NCBI RefSeq assembly: GCF_014905135.1
Contig: NZ_CP041406.1
Span: forward strand, 186,001-250,000
From: Sulfurimonas paralvinellae
GTDB lineage: Bacteria > Campylobacterota > Campylobacteria > Campylobacterales > Sulfurimonadaceae
DNA: 64,000 nt
Reading direction: 5' to 3'
Part shown: positions 41,373-60,752 of the stretch, in pieces
Layout: the number at the start of each line of letters is the position of its first letter
Numbering within the stretch: the stretch's first letter is position 1
Position numbers and translations under genes: made by a program
Notes under the pieces: generated by a model
What the model was told of the DNA's origin: nothing
The model's input: the letters and a program-made list of their open reading frames with translations, nothing else
The model's database searches: none

Positions 41373-41747
41373 ATGGCTGTAACTAAAGAAGACGTATTAG
41401 AATTTATTTCTGGTTTATCTGTTCTTGAGCTTTCTGAGCTTGTAAAAGAATTCGAAGAAAAATTTGGTGTATCTGCACAACCTGTTGCTGTTGCTGGTGT
41501 TGCTGGTGGTGACGCTGGTGCAGCTGCTGCTGAAAAAACTGAGTTTGATGTAGTACTTACTGACGCTGGTGCTAAGAAAATCGGTGTTATTAAAGCTGTT
41601 CGTGCGCTTACTGGTCTTGGACTTAAAGAAGCAAAAGAAGCATGTGAAGCATTACCATCTACTATCAAAGAAGGTGTAGATAAAGAAGCTGCTGAAGAAG
41701 CAAAAGCTGCTCTAGAAGAAGCTGGTGCTACAGTAGAAGTTAAGTAA
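41373..41747 (+). CDS. rplL: 50S ribosomal protein L7/L12
   Basis: A 124-residue stalk protein that recruits translational GTPases. The N-terminal dimer domain ([20 protein letters not shown]), Ala/Gly-rich hinge and C-terminal domain ([20 protein letters not shown]) are all present. An attenuator-like terminator and a long hairpin follow before rpoB. Confidence 0.98.
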   Translation: MAVTKEDVLEFISGLSVLELSELVKEFEEKFGVSAQPVAVAGVAGGDAGAAAAEKTEFDVVLTDAGAKKIGVIKAVRALTGLGLKEAKEACEALPSTIKEGVDKEAAEEAKAALEEAGATVEVK

Positions 41748-41764
41748 GTTTTACTTAACAGATT

Positions 41765-41789
41765 TGAGGGCTTTTGCCCCTCATTTTTT
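41765..41789 (+). terminator. Attenuator-like terminator between rplL and rpoB
   Basis: TGAGGG (41765-41770) pairs with CCCTCA (41778-41783), followed by six T residues (41784-41789). As in E. coli, partial termination here would lower rpoBC expression relative to rplJL. Confidence 0.75.
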
Positions 41790-41833
41790 GGGCGCTTTAG
41801 CGAAGAGATAGAAGTCTCTTCGCTAAAGTGCCC
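41790..41833 (+). other. 19-bp hairpin between rplL and rpoB (possible RNase III site)
   Basis: GGGC, one G-T pair, CTTTAGCG and AAGAGA (41790-41808) pair with TCTCTT, CGCTAAAG and GCCC (41815-41833) around TAGAAG. The stem is uninterrupted for 19 pairs. E. coli has an RNase III cleavage site in the same gap, so processing is plausible here. Confidence 0.75.
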
Positions 41834-41960
41834 TTATGTCGTTTATAAGCACTGTAAAAAATCTCTTGATTTGCAAGAGTACTTAAATCTATCTAGAGAC
41901 GTCTAGATACGATCTGCTTGAAAAAAGTTCAAGCTCCTAATTAACAACTTATCGAGGTAG

Positions 41961-50622
<8,662 letters not shown>

Positions 50623-50751
50623 ACTTCTTTTTCTTTCATAGAGTGAAGCAGAAATGCTTTGCTCAACACTTCTTCACAAACACTATCCATTTCTTTAATT
50701 TCTTCTTAAAATAAGCTTACTTTAAATAGAATTTTTGTATTATTCCGTGTC

Positions 50752-50757
50752 TATAAT
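50752..50757 (+). promoter_or_regulatory. -10 box of the rpsL-rpsG-fusA operon
   Basis: TATAAT (50752-50757) lies 66 bases before the rpsL ATG. The upstream part of the 201-base gap holds a small AAGCA-GAAA-TGCTT hairpin after rpoC and nothing else recognisable. Confidence 0.5.
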
Positions 50758-50823
50758 TCTCTAAAATTTATAATGAATTTTGGGAATTAAATTCTACTGG
50801 AAAAAATTAAGTAAAGGAATTGT

Positions 50824-51198
50824 ATGCCTACAATCAATCAATTGATTCGTAAAGAGCGTAAAAAAGTAGTAAAGAAATCAAAATCTGCTGCTTTAAATGC
50901 TTGTCCACAGCGTCGTGGTGTATGTACTCGTGTTTACACAACTACACCTAAAAAACCTAACTCGGCTTTAAGAAAAGTTGCAAAAGTTAGATTAACTTCA
51001 GGTTTTGAAGTAATTTCATATATCGGTGGTGAGGGTCATAACCTTCAAGAACACTCAATCGTACTTGTACGTGGCGGTAGGGTAAAAGATTTACCTGGTG
51101 TTAAATATCACATCGTTCGTGGTGCACTTGATACTGCTGGTGTTGCTAACCGTATGGTTGCTCGTTCTAAATATGGAACTAAAAAACCTAAAAAATAG
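50824..51198 (+). CDS. rpsL: 30S ribosomal protein S12
   Basis: A 124-residue decoding-centre protein. It has [14 protein letters not shown], the streptomycin-related loop [18 protein letters not shown], and [16 protein letters not shown]. Lys is present at the usual streptomycin-sensitive positions, as far as read. Confidence 0.98.
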   Translation: MPTINQLIRKERKKVVKKSKSAALNACPQRRGVCTRVYTTTPKKPNSALRKVAKVRLTSGFEVISYIGGEGHNLQEHSIVLVRGGRVKDLPGVKYHIVRGALDTAGVANRMVARSKYGTKKPKK

Positions 51199-51236
51199 TC
51201 AAAACTATTTTAAACTAAGAATTCAATAGCTACAGG

Positions 51237-51282
51237 ATTAACCTTTAGTGGTTAATTTTGAGTAAATTTGAATAAACAAATT
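51237..51282 (+). other. Two hairpins between rpsL and rpsG
   Basis: ATTAACC (51237-51243) pairs with GGTTAAT (51250-51256), followed by TTT, and AATTTG (51265-51270) pairs with CAAATT (51277-51282). In E. coli S7 binds this interval to repress its own synthesis, so a similar site is possible. Confidence 0.5.
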
Positions 51283-51289
51283 GAAGTAA

Positions 51290-51769
<480 letters not shown>

Positions 51770-51781
51770 CAGGAAACTAAA

Positions 51782-53872
51782 ATGGCAAGAAGTCACAAAC
51801 TAGAAGATGTAAGAAACATCGGTATTGCTGCTCACATTGATGCAGGGAAAACAACAACAACAGAGAGAATTCTTTTCTATACTGGTGTTGAACACAAAAT
51901 CGGTGAGGTTCATGATGGTGCTGCTACTATGGACTGGATGGAGCAAGAGCAAGAACGTGGTATTACAATTACTTCTGCTGCGACAACGTGTGAATGGCAA
52001 GGGAAACAGATTAACATTATCGATACTCCGGGCCACGTTGACTTCACAATTGAAGTTGAGCGTTCAATGCGTGTACTTGATGGTGCTGTTTCAGTATTCT
52101 GTGCTGTTGGTGGTGTTCAACCACAATCAGAAACAGTATGGAGACAACGTAACCGTTATAAAGTTCCTTCAATTGTTTTCGTTAACAAAATGGACAGAAC
52201 AGGTGCAGATTTCTATGAAGTAGAAAATCAGATCCGTGAGCGTCTTAACGGTAACCCAATGCCTTTCCAACTTCCTATTGGTGCTGAAGATAAATTTGAA
52301 GGTGTTATCGATCTTGTTAAAATGAAAGAGATCGTATGGGATGAAGATGCAGCAATGGGTTCTGCATATCATGAACAGGATATCCGTCCTGAACTTCAAG
52401 ATAAAGCTGATGAGTATAGAGAAAAAATGCTTGAAACTTTATCTGAGGTTGAAGGTAACGATGACTTTGCTATGAAATTCCTTGAGGGTGAAGAGATCAC
52501 TGAAGAAGAGATCAAAGCAGCGATCAAATCTGCTACTTTAGGTATGGCAATTGTACCGATGACTCCGGGTACTGCATTTAAAAACAAAGGTGTTCAGACT
52601 CTACTTGACGCTGTTGTTGATTATCTACCTTCACCGGTTGAAGCTGAGCCTATTCGTGGTACTATGATGGATAACCCTGATGAAGAGGTTATTGTTGAGT
52701 CTACTGATGACGGTGCATTTGCGTCTTTGGCATTCAAAATCATGACTGACCCATTTGTTGGACAACTTACATTTATTCGTGTATACCGTGGTTCTTTAGA
52801 ATCTGGTTCTTATGTTCACAACTCTACAAAAGATAAAAAAGAGCGTATTGGCCGTATCATGAAAATGCATGCTATCAAACGTGAAGAAGTCAAAGAGATC
52901 TACGCTGGTGAAATCGGTGCAGTTGTTGGACTTAAATATACAACTACTGGTGACACTCTCTGTGCTCCTGAAGAAAAAGTTGTCTTAGAGAGAATGGAAT
53001 TCCCAGATCCTGTTATCTCTGTTGCAGTTGAGCCTAAAACAAAAGCTGACCAGGAAAAAATGGGTATCGCACTTGGTAAACTTGCTGCAGAAGATCCATC
53101 TTTCCGTGTTAACACTGATGAAGAGACTGGTCAGACTATTATCTCCGGTATGGGTGAGTTACACCTTGAGATTCTTGTTGACCGTATGAAACGTGAGTTT
53201 AATGTTGAGGCTGAAGTTGGTGCTCCACAGGTATCTTACCGTGAAGCAATCAAAAAAGAAGTTGATGAAAACTACAAATACGCGAAACAATCTGGTGGTC
53301 GTGGACAATATGGTCATGTTGTATTTAAAATGAGACCTGCAGAAGCTGGTGCCGGCCTTGTTTTCAAAAATGAGATCAAAGGTGGATCAATTCCAAGAGA
53401 ATATATTCCTGCAGTTGAAAAAGGTATGGAAGAAGCTATGCAGGGCGGTGTACTTGCCGGTTATCCTATTGAAGATGTTGAAATTGAACTTTATGATGGT
53501 TCTTACCATGATGTCGATTCAAATGAGATGGCATTTAAACTTGCTGCATCTATGGGATTCAAAGAAGCTGCGCGTAAAGCAGATGCCGCTATCTTAGAGC
53601 CTATCATGAAAGTTGAAGTTGAAGTTCCTGAAGAGTACATGGGTGATGTGATCGGTGACCTTAATCGTCGTCGTGGACAAGTTAATAACATGGGTGACCG
53701 TGCTGGTAACAAAATTGTTGATGCATTCGTACCGCTTTCAGAAATGTTCGGTTATTCAACTGACCTTCGTTCTAACACGCAGGGACGTGCAACATATGCT
53801 ATGGAATTCGATCACTATGAAGAAGTTCCAAGAAATGTTTCTGAAGAGATTATCAAAAAACGTAACGGATAA
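51782..53872 (+). CDS. fusA: Translation elongation factor G
   Basis: A 696-residue GTPase driving translocation. It has [29 protein letters not shown] and [12 protein letters not shown], and the C-terminal [11 protein letters not shown]-type domain IV motif ([12 protein letters not shown]). Length is normal. It is the last gene of the rpsL operon. Confidence 0.99.
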   Translation: MARSHKLEDVRNIGIAAHIDAGKTTTTERILFYTGVEHKIGEVHDGAATMDWMEQEQERGITITSAATTCEWQGKQINIIDTPGHVDFTIEVERSMRVLDGAVSVFCAVGGVQPQSETVWRQRNRYKVPSIVFVNKMDRTGADFYEVENQIRERLNGNPMPFQLPIGAEDKFEGVIDLVKMKEIVWDEDAAMGSAYHEQDIRPELQDKADEYREKMLETLSEVEGNDDFAMKFLEGEEITEEEIKAAIKSATLGMAIVPMTPGTAFKNKGVQTLLDAVVDYLPSPVEAEPIRGTMMDNPDEEVIVESTDDGAFASLAFKIMTDPFVGQLTFIRVYRGSLESGSYVHNSTKDKKERIGRIMKMHAIKREEVKEIYAGEIGAVVGLKYTTTGDTLCAPEEKVVLERMEFPDPVISVAVEPKTKADQEKMGIALGKLAAEDPSFRVNTDEETGQTIISGMGELHLEILVDRMKREFNVEAEVGAPQVSYREAIKKEVDENYKYAKQSGGRGQYGHVVFKMRPAEAGAGLVFKNEIKGGSIPREYIPAVEKGMEEAMQGGVLAGYPIEDVEIELYDGSYHDVDSNEMAFKLAASMGFKEAARKADAAILEPIMKVEVEVPEEYMGDVIGDLNRRRGQVNNMGDRAGNKIVDAFVPLSEMFGYSTDLRSNTQGRATYAMEFDHYEEVPRNVSEEIIKKRNG

Positions 53873-53881
53873 TTTCCACTC

Positions 53882-53912
53882 TTACAACACTTTTTATATA
53901 AAAGTGTTGTAA
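53882..53912 (+). other. 13-bp perfect hairpin after fusA
   Basis: TTACAACACTTTT (53882-53894) pairs with AAAAGTGTTGTAA (53900-53912) around a TATAT loop. CCCTTCTCC follows rather than a T-run, so it may block 3' decay or be a Rho-independent terminator with an unusual end. Confidence 0.65.
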
Positions 53913-53982
53913 CCCTTCTCCACCTATTTAATAAACTCCTAAAAATTCTGTTATAATTTCTCCAAAAAATCAAGGTAATTAT

Positions 53983-54657
53983 ATGCGTAACTTTTTTCTA
54001 GCAGCTTTACTATTTTCTACGATTTTATTTGCACAAAATCCGATTGCATTTGCTGCTTTAGGCGATGTTATTTATAATAATGTCGATAAGATTGCAAAAC
54101 TGAAAAATATCGATGAATATAAAATATATGATAAAAAGATAGAGAAGTATGTTAGCGATGTGAAAAATGCCAAAAAAGAGGGCTTTGCACTTGAAAACGG
54201 CTCGACTGCAGTAACGCGTAAAGCATATCTGAACAAATTACGAAATCTTGCAAAAACAAATGATTTTTTTGTCCATTCGGTTGAGAGCTCTTATGAAGCG
54301 GCAAAGAAAAATCAAAACAGCAGACTCTATTCACAGATTATCAATACGGGACTTCTTGATACGAATGAACGTAAAAAAGAGATAATTGACTACTATTTTG
54401 CACATCAAGAAGATATGAACGTTACAGGACTTATTCAGTCTTATCTTGATGAAGATGCAAAGCTCCGTGCTAAGAAAGAGGCGCAGCAAAAGCGTATCAA
54501 GTCAAAAAAAGAGCGTGAAGCAGAGCGTATAAGAGAGATCAGAGAAAATGATAGACGCCAACAGGAGCTTTTAGAGAAAAAACTTCAAAAAGAGTTAGAA
54601 GAGAAGAAGTTAGAGATTCGAGAGTATCAAAAAGAAGAGCTTAAGAAAACCATCTAA
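53983..54657 (+). CDS. Secreted coiled-coil protein of unknown function
   Basis: A 224-residue protein with a signal peptide (RNFFLAALLFSTILFA). A central helical domain is followed by a highly charged coiled coil (about 155-224) rich in Lys, Glu, Arg and Gln, such as KKEREAERIREIRENDRRQQ. No family is recognised. A TATAAT box lies upstream at 53952-53957. It overlaps the convergent bpt gene by 17 bases. Confidence 0.75.
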   Translation: MRNFFLAALLFSTILFAQNPIAFAALGDVIYNNVDKIAKLKNIDEYKIYDKKIEKYVSDVKNAKKEGFALENGSTAVTRKAYLNKLRNLAKTNDFFVHSVESSYEAAKKNQNSRLYSQIINTGLLDTNERKKEIIDYYFAHQEDMNVTGLIQSYLDEDAKLRAKKEAQQKRIKSKKEREAERIREIRENDRRQQELLEKKLQKELEEKKLEIREYQKEELKKTI

Positions 54658-55357
54658 ACGCTTCATCCTCTGTTGGTCTGCCATCGAGAGTTAAATAAGG
54701 CTGATATTGAGCTTTATAGGCTAGTGACGGACAATCCTTTACATAGTATCCCAAATAGATCCATTTCTTACCTGAATTTTTTGCATATTTTATTTGATTG
54801 TAAAGAGAAAGTTTTCCCAAAGAGTATTTTGCAAAATCAGGATCGTAGTAGAAATATATGGAAGATATACCATCCGCGAGTACATCTATAAGATCTACTG
54901 CAATAAGTTTCTCTTCAAAGAAGTAGAGCACTTCGTAACCAAAATCTTCATGCCCGTTTACAAAAGAGTTGTAATAGTGCTCTGGAGATGTTTGGTTATA
55001 CTCCCATCCTTTTTTTTCATGCATTGCAAGATGATACTTTTCGAAAATTTCTAAATGCTCACGTGAAAGTGTAGGCCGCTGAATATATGATCGTAAATCT
55101 TTGGTTTTTCGCATAATACGTCTTGCAGATTTTGAAAAAGTATAATTCTCTACATCAATTTTTATACTTTTACACTCGTCACATCCTTCACAGATCGGAC
55201 GGAAGTACATTTTTCCAAAACGTCTGAATCCACGTTCAATCAAATCTTGGCAAGAAGCGGCAGAGCAGCTCTCAATGACCTTATAATGCATTGTCTGTTC
55301 TTTGTTATCGAGGTAGGAGCACTTGTCACTGAGTAAAAATTCTTTAAGTAGATTCAT
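54641..55357 (-). CDS. bpt: Aspartate/glutamate leucyltransferase (arginyltransferase family)
   Basis: A 238-residue aminoacyl-tRNA-protein transferase of the Bpt/Ate1 type, which adds Leu to N-terminal Asp or Glu and so marks proteins for N-degron proteolysis. It has the N-terminal LIERGFRRFGKMYFRPICEGCDECKS (C-x-x-C pair, read in two pieces) and the C-terminal SIYFYYDPDFAKYSLGK and YLGYYVKDCPSLAYKAQYQP. Bpt is chosen over arginyl transfer on bacterial family grounds. Confidence 0.9.
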   Translation of the reverse strand: MNLLKEFLLSDKCSYLDNKEQTMHYKVIESCSAASCQDLIERGFRRFGKMYFRPICEGCDECKSIKIDVENYTFSKSARRIMRKTKDLRSYIQRPTLSREHLEIFEKYHLAMHEKKGWEYNQTSPEHYYNSFVNGHEDFGYEVLYFFEEKLIAVDLIDVLADGISSIYFYYDPDFAKYSLGKLSLYNQIKYAKNSGKKWIYLGYYVKDCPSLAYKAQYQPYLTLDGRPTEDEAFRWFS

Positions 55358-55407
55358 ACGCTTATTCTGACATAATAATTATTATATTATGCCTAAGGGA
55401 TATTGAT

Positions 55408-55731
55408 TTGGAATTTTTCTTGAAACATCAAAAAGTTATTATGCGCAGTGTAGGAGCATTCTTGCTTGTAGTCGGTTTTGTTATCAACTTTTGGGTAACA
55501 CCACAAAAAGCGGTTAGCGCCAATGCATTGGCACAGGCTAATTTAGAAAGAATGGAGGCAAGTGTGCAAGGCTCTTCAGGAGGCAGACAAGCTGTAAAAA
55601 AACCCGACACGTCTCATATATCAAAAGCGCTCAAAGCTACACGAGAAAAACAGATAAAATACATGACCATCATAGCGATGGCTCTGGGTGCACTTTTTCT
55701 TGGATATAGTTTTATAAAAAAAGAAGAATAA
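55408..55731 (+). CDS. Two-span membrane protein of unknown function
   Basis: A 107-residue protein with membrane segments at about residues 12-30 and 84-102, and a Gly/Ser-rich middle region predicted outside (residues 31-80). The start is taken as TTG at 55408, with AAGGGA upstream; the alternative ATG at 55441 lacks a ribosome binding site. No family is recognised. Confidence 0.6.
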   Translation: MEFFLKHQKVIMRSVGAFLLVVGFVINFWVTPQKAVSANALAQANLERMEASVQGSSGGRQAVKKPDTSHISKALKATREKQIKYMTIIAMALGALFLGYSFIKKEE

Positions 55732-55746
55732 AGAGCAGTTTTAAAG

Positions 55747-56844
55747 TTATTGTTTATTCTGTGCGATTAGAACACCCTCTATCATCTTGTCCAAATCTCC
55801 ATCCAAAATAGCGGAGACATTTGAGTAGGCCTCATTGCTTCTTGTGTCTTTGACCTGTTGATAAGGCTGCATAACATATGAGCGAATTTGATGTCCCCAT
55901 CCTATGTCACTTTTAGCTATACCTGCTTCTTTTGCTTTTTGTTCTTCGAGTTCAAGCTCATAAAGGCGAGACTTTAACATCTTCATGGCAGTCGCTTTGT
56001 TTTTATGCTGGCTTCTATCATTTTGACACTGTACCACAACACCTGTCGGGATATGCGTTATACGAATGGCTGATTCTGTTTTATTGACATGCTGTCCGCC
56101 GGCACCGCTTGCTCTGTAGGTATCTATACGGATATCTTTGTCTTCTATGACGATATCAATATCGTCATCAATCTCAGGAGAGACCATAACGGAAGAGAAA
56201 GAGGTATGACGCTTCGCATTGGAGTCAAACGGAGAGATGCGAACAAGTCTGTGTATGCCGTTTTCGACTTTGAGGTATCCGTAGGCATTGTCACCTTTTA
56301 TGAGTATGGTGGCATCTTTAATGCCCGCTTCTTCTCCTGTTTGATAATCAAGAACTTCTACTTTAAAATCGTGTCGCTCCGCCCATCGTTTATACATTCG
56401 CAGCAGCATCTCCGCCCAATCCTGAGACTCTGTTCCTCCGGCACCTGGATGGATTGAGAGAATGGCATTGCTGCTATCGCTTTCGCCGCTGAGCAGTACT
56501 TCTATCTCCATAGCACGAATCTGTTCCTCAAGCTGTGGGGCATCTTCATAAAGTGAGAGAAGTGACTCTTCATCATTTTCCTCTTTAGCCATTTCGTAAA
56601 GGTCTTTGGCATCTTCTACGGCAGACTTGGCAATGTTGTACTTTTCAAGCTTGCGTGAGAGCTGGGTTTTTTCTTTTTGAATTTTGGCGGCATTTGCAGC
56701 ATCGTTCCAAAACTCAGGATCATTTTCAAGATCTTCTATCTCACGCAGCCGTGCTTCTATCTTTTGCGGTTCGACAACGCCGGTAATGTTATGCATCTTC
56801 GTTGTGATGTTTTTTAAAAGTTCTGTGTATTCGTAGTTATCCAT
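55747..56844 (-). CDS. prfB: Peptide chain release factor 2, in one continuous frame
   Basis: A 365-residue release factor reading UGA and UAA. It has the SPF anticodon motif (204-206) and the GGQ motif (249-251, [18 protein letters not shown]). The gene reads through in one frame, so it lacks the programmed +1 frameshift used by many bacterial prfB genes, and with it the usual UGA autoregulation. The C-terminal end is complete. Confidence 0.96.
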   Translation of the reverse strand: MDNYEYTELLKNITTKMHNITGVVEPQKIEARLREIEDLENDPEFWNDAANAAKIQKEKTQLSRKLEKYNIAKSAVEDAKDLYEMAKEENDEESLLSLYEDAPQLEEQIRAMEIEVLLSGESDSSNAILSIHPGAGGTESQDWAEMLLRMYKRWAERHDFKVEVLDYQTGEEAGIKDATILIKGDNAYGYLKVENGIHRLVRISPFDSNAKRHTSFSSVMVSPEIDDDIDIVIEDKDIRIDTYRASGAGGQHVNKTESAIRITHIPTGVVVQCQNDRSQHKNKATAMKMLKSRLYELELEEQKAKEAGIAKSDIGWGHQIRSYVMQPYQQVKDTRSNEAYSNVSAILDGDLDKMIEGVLIAQNKQ

Positions 56845-56902
56845 TTTAGAGGTGCCCTAGAGTTTGGTATAATTGCGAAAGTATAACACATCAAGGTATA
56901 AA

Positions 56903-57724
56903 ATGAAGATTATTTCCTCTGCATTAGAATTAAAACAATATCTGCGTGAGCAAAACGGCACGATTGGCTATGTACCGACGATGGGTGCTCTGCATGAAGG
57001 GCATATTACGCTCATAAAAGAGGCGCGAAAGAGTGATGAGATAGTTGTTGTTTCCATCTTTGTGAATCCTACACAGTTTTTAGAGGGTGAAGATCTTGAC
57101 AAATATCCGCGCCGTGATGAAGCCGATAAAAAGATATGCGAATTAGCGGGTGTGGATGTGCTTTTTATGCCTCACGCAAAGGAACTTTATTTTGATGACG
57201 AAGTGAAGGTCTGTGCACCAAATGTTCGTGGTTATGTTCTTGAAGGTGCTACGCGTCCCGGACACTTTTCGGGAGTCCTTCGTGTTGTGATGAAACTCTT
57301 AAATATTGTCAATCCTACAAATGCCTACTTTGGTAAAAAAGATGCTCAGCAGCTTCATCTTATTGAACTAATGGTAAAGCACTACTTTTTAAATGTCAAC
57401 ATTGTTCCTGTCGATACGGTACGTGACAGTGATGGTTTGGCTCTAAGCAGTCGTAATGTTTATCTCTCAAAAGAGCAGCGTGAGGAAGCGCTGAAAATTC
57501 CAAAGTCTCTCTATAAGGCATCTTCATTGGTCTCTCAGGGTGTTTTGGATGTTGAGGAGATAAAAGAAGAGATGCTGCAGATTTTAAAGCCGCTTGAAAT
57601 AGGATATGTCGCAATTCTCAGTCGTGAGTTTAACGTGCTGCAAAGGGTTGAAATCGGCAATACGGTCATCTTGGTCGAAGCGCTTGTCGGTAAAACAAGA
57701 TTACTGGACAATGTCTGGCTTTAA
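56903..57724 (+). CDS. panC: Pantothenate synthetase
   Basis: A 273-residue ligase joining pantoate and beta-alanine. It has GYVPTMGALHEGHITLI, VVVSIFVNPTQF, KKDAQQLHLI and SSRNVYLS. The ATG at 56903 follows AAGG; an in-frame start at 56873 is rejected. It overlaps the convergent ftsI gene by 24 bases. Confidence 0.97.
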   Translation: MKIISSALELKQYLREQNGTIGYVPTMGALHEGHITLIKEARKSDEIVVVSIFVNPTQFLEGEDLDKYPRRDEADKKICELAGVDVLFMPHAKELYFDDEVKVCAPNVRGYVLEGATRPGHFSGVLRVVMKLLNIVNPTNAYFGKKDAQQLHLIELMVKHYFLNVNIVPVDTVRDSDGLALSSRNVYLSKEQREEALKIPKSLYKASSLVSQGVLDVEEIKEEMLQILKPLEIGYVAILSREFNVLQRVEIGNTVILVEALVGKTRLLDNVWL

Positions 57725-59461
57725 ATATCCCTCTTCAATCATAATATCGATCGCTTTTTTAAAGACAGGAACGGCAGTCTGTGCGGCAAAGTGACTTTTT
57801 TTAGGCTGTATGACTATGACGCCAATGGTATATTTGTGCTGCTTGTCATTGGCAAAACCCATAAAAGCAGTGTTGTATTTATGGATATATTTTCCTTTTT
57901 CAACAATATGAGCCGTTCCGGTTTTACCGCCAATGATAAGACCTGGCGTGATAGCTTTTTTCCCTGTTCCTTTATTGACGGTTTTAATGAGTATCTTTTT
58001 GACACGTGCAGCCGTTGCACTGCGCAGGACAGTTTGTGCCTCAACGGGGTCGATCTTTTTCTCCTGATGATACTCATCTATGAAGCCTGCTACAATCTGT
58101 GGAGTAACCATTTTTCCGTTGTTGTTAAAGACAGAATAGGCGCGCATCAACTGCATAAGATTAGCCCGAATTCCGTAGCCGTAGGCACAGGTTGCTTTGT
58201 ATATCTCATTTTCAAGGCGTTTTGAAGATGGGATGGAACCAACTTTTTCATAGATCAGATCAGGTGTGGATTTCTGAGCAAAACCGAAACGTTTGAGTCC
58301 ATTGTTAAACTCATAACCTGAGAGCTTCTGTGCAAGTTGCGCGATACCGATGTTGGATGAGTAGACAATGACGTTCTCGGCACTTAACCAGTCAAATTTA
58401 TGCTCATCGGTGATAACTTTACGCCCCATCTTAAAACGTCCGTTATGACCATTGACAAGATCATACGGATTGACAAGTTTATGTTCAAGCAGCAGTGAAA
58501 AAGTGATGGGTTTTAAAACACTTCCCGGCTCAAAACTGTACTCTATCATACCAGAATTGAGTGAAGGGTAATCACTCTTGTGAATTGATTTTGGCAGGTA
58601 TCTGTTCGAGCTTGCCATAGCGTAGACCTTTCCTGTAGAAGAGTCCATAATTGCAAGCATAATCTGTTTTGCTTCGAGTTCTGTTTTAGCATTGTCAAGC
58701 AGTTTTTCCATACGAATTTGCAGTGAGACAGGAATAGTAAGTTTGATGTCAAGACCGTTGATTTTAGGTTTTGTAAAACTCTCTTTGTTGAGAATGATGT
58801 AACTGTTAACATCTCTTTTACCTCGAGAAAATCCATCTTGTCTGGCTGCTAGATCGGCATCAAATCTTCTCTCCAAGCCTTTAACACCACGGATGGATGT
58901 ATAGCCGTTATCTTCAATTTTATGTGGATAGCCGATGATTGGCGTGAGGAGTCTGCCGTAAGGATACTCTCTGCTCTCACCACTTTCAATGACACTGAGA
59001 CCATGGACAGAACGCAGACCTGTTCGCGGATTTTTGAGTGCCAAGAAAACTTTGAAACGACGCAGTTCATAAGAGAGTTTTTTAAGATACTGTGCCTGAA
59101 TCTGTGGAACGTTATAGCTAAGAACGACAACACCTTTTCTGCGTGAGAGACGTTTTTTGATCGCTTTTGGACTCATACCGGAGTAGATACTGAAGAGCTT
59201 TATGAAAAGCTCTCTTTTTTGAGGGTCGATGTAGCGCGTGTCGACAACGGCTTTGTAGAGTTTTTTTGTCGTAGCTATATGAAAACCGTCAGCGGAAATG
59301 ATGTTGCCGCGTTGGGCACGTGAGCTCTCTTTTGCATAGATGGAGGGCATATGACGCTGCTTGATGACAGTAAGCAGCATCACACTTAAAAATACTAAAA
59401 ATGCGAGAGAAATGAGTACGTAAAGAAGGAGTATCTTCTTGCTTTTATTGCGCTCAGTCAT
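57701..59461 (-). CDS. ftsI: Penicillin-binding protein, FtsI-type transpeptidase
   Basis: A 586-residue cell-division transpeptidase. One N-terminal membrane helix covers about residues 10-33, with a pedestal domain (SRAQRGNIISADGFHIATT). The active site is Ser314 in SVLK (314-317), SSN at 368-370, and KTG at 513-515. It makes septal peptidoglycan cross-links. It is downstream of the flagellar rod genes in the same direction, an arrangement known in related bacteria. Confidence 0.93.
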   Translation of the reverse strand: MTERNKSKKILLLYVLISLAFLVFLSVMLLTVIKQRHMPSIYAKESSRAQRGNIISADGFHIATTKKLYKAVVDTRYIDPQKRELFIKLFSIYSGMSPKAIKKRLSRRKGVVVLSYNVPQIQAQYLKKLSYELRRFKVFLALKNPRTGLRSVHGLSVIESGESREYPYGRLLTPIIGYPHKIEDNGYTSIRGVKGLERRFDADLAARQDGFSRGKRDVNSYIILNKESFTKPKINGLDIKLTIPVSLQIRMEKLLDNAKTELEAKQIMLAIMDSSTGKVYAMASSNRYLPKSIHKSDYPSLNSGMIEYSFEPGSVLKPITFSLLLEHKLVNPYDLVNGHNGRFKMGRKVITDEHKFDWLSAENVIVYSSNIGIAQLAQKLSGYEFNNGLKRFGFAQKSTPDLIYEKVGSIPSSKRLENEIYKATCAYGYGIRANLMQLMRAYSVFNNNGKMVTPQIVAGFIDEYHQEKKIDPVEAQTVLRSATAARVKKILIKTVNKGTGKKAITPGLIIGGKTGTAHIVEKGKYIHKYNTAFMGFANDKQHKYTIGVIVIQPKKSHFAAQTAVPVFKKAIDIMIEEGYLKPDIVQ

Positions 59462-59465
59462 CCTG

Positions 59466-59771
59466 TTAGAGTTGAGTTCTACTTACTTCTTTGTAGGCGT
59501 TGAGTGCTTTGTTGCGAATTTCAAGCATGAGTTTCATACTGGTTTCAGCTTTATTGATCGCTAAAGCTGCCTGATGAAGGTCTTTCACCTGTCCGGTTGC
59601 AAGATCTGCTATGGCCTGCTCACTTGTCTTTTGCATATCATTGACTTCGTTGATGGCAGATTTGAGATGCTTTGCAAACTCTTCTCCTCCGCTTGTCGGT
59701 TGAGAAAGTGCATCTTTTTGTTTGAGCAGCTCTGCTGTTGACGGTGAGGCTATTTTACTGATATCACTCAT
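59466..59771 (-). CDS. fliE: Flagellar hook-basal body protein FliE
   Basis: A 101-residue protein joining the MS ring to the rod. It has FAKHLKSAINEVNDMQ, ATGQVKDLHQAALAINKAETSMKLMLEIRNKAL and the typical C-terminal VSRTQL (IxRMQ-type). It is last in the flgB-flgC-fliE order, 4 bases upstream of ftsI. Confidence 0.96.
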   Translation of the reverse strand: MSDISKIASPSTAELLKQKDALSQPTSGGEEFAKHLKSAINEVNDMQKTSEQAIADLATGQVKDLHQAALAINKAETSMKLMLEIRNKALNAYKEVSRTQL

Positions 59772-59784
59772 AAATCACTCTCTT

Positions 59785-60279
59785 TTATTGTAATAACGAT
59801 ATAGCGGAACTCGCCATATCTTTTGCACTTTGAAATGCAGCAACATTTGCCTGATAGGAGCGTGTCGCCTCTACTAGATCGGCCATTTCCACAACAGGAT
59901 TAATGTTAGGATAGGCTACGTAACCGTTTGCATCGGCATCGGGATGATTCGGCTCGTATTTCATAAGCGGTTTGGAATCATCACGCACGACCTTATCAAC
60001 TATTACGCTCATTATAGCAGGATTTACCTTTTTGCCAAATTGATTTTCATCCAAAGGATCTTCATAGCCTGCCTTGTTTGTTTCATCGGCTATCATGTCA
60101 TTATAGACATCATTGAAATTCACGGCTTTAAAGACAACCTCTTTACGTCGGTAAGGTCCGCCTTCATCCGTTCGTGTCGTCTGCGCATTTGCTATATTGC
60201 TTGAGATGGTATTGACACGGACTCGTTGTGCGGAGAGTCCATAGCCGCTGATGTCAAAGCTGTTGAGAAAGTTGCTCAT
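59785..60279 (-). CDS. flgC: Flagellar rod protein FlgC
   Basis: A 164-residue proximal rod protein. It has FDISGYGLSAQRVRVNTISSNIANAQTTRT and the C-terminal VEMADLVEATRSYQANVAAFQSAKDM heptad region. Start and stop fit between flgB and fliE. Confidence 0.97.
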   Translation of the reverse strand: MSNFLNSFDISGYGLSAQRVRVNTISSNIANAQTTRTDEGGPYRRKEVVFKAVNFNDVYNDMIADETNKAGYEDPLDENQFGKKVNPAIMSVIVDKVVRDDSKPLMKYEPNHPDADANGYVAYPNINPVVEMADLVEATRSYQANVAAFQSAKDMASSAISLLQ

Positions 60280-60288
60280 TTCCTATCC

Positions 60289-60720
60289 TTAGTTTATTTT
60301 TGCCGAAGCATCGATGACACTTCGAAAGATTGCCGTATCTTTTTTGTTTGCCATGACAAGTGCATTGAACATAACAGAGTTTTTACTCATTTCTGTCGTT
60401 TCTACATCCAAATCAACAGAATTGCCGTCATTGCGTGCCATATGACCGTCTCGAAAGTAGAGAGAGGGTTTTACTGAACTTTTCTCTTCTTGTGGCGTTA
60501 AATGTCTGCCGTTCGTGCGTGCCATTTGCAGTTCATTTGTATGGTTTTTGTAGAGTTCATTTTTTTGAGCCATAAGCGCTTCTTCAAAACGAATGTCACG
60601 CGGTCTGTAATTCGGTGTATCAACATTGGCGATATTGGAAGATATCATATCTTGACGAGCTGCTCGAAAGTCCATTGCACGTGCCAAAAGTGAATGTGTT
60701 TTAGAGATCTCTATGCTCAT
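60289..60720 (-). CDS. flgB: Flagellar rod protein FlgB
   Basis: A 143-residue proximal rod protein. It has ISSNIANVDTPNYRPRDIRFEEAL. It is first gene of the rod cluster, behind a sigma-54-type promoter. AAGGAAG precedes the ATG. Confidence 0.96.
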   Translation of the reverse strand: MSIEISKTHSLLARAMDFRAARQDMISSNIANVDTPNYRPRDIRFEEALMAQKNELYKNHTNELQMARTNGRHLTPQEEKSSVKPSLYFRDGHMARNDGNSVDLDVETTEMSKNSVMFNALVMANKKDTAIFRSVIDASAKIN

Positions 60721-60752
60721 TGTATCTTCCTTTATGTGTATTTGTAAATTAT

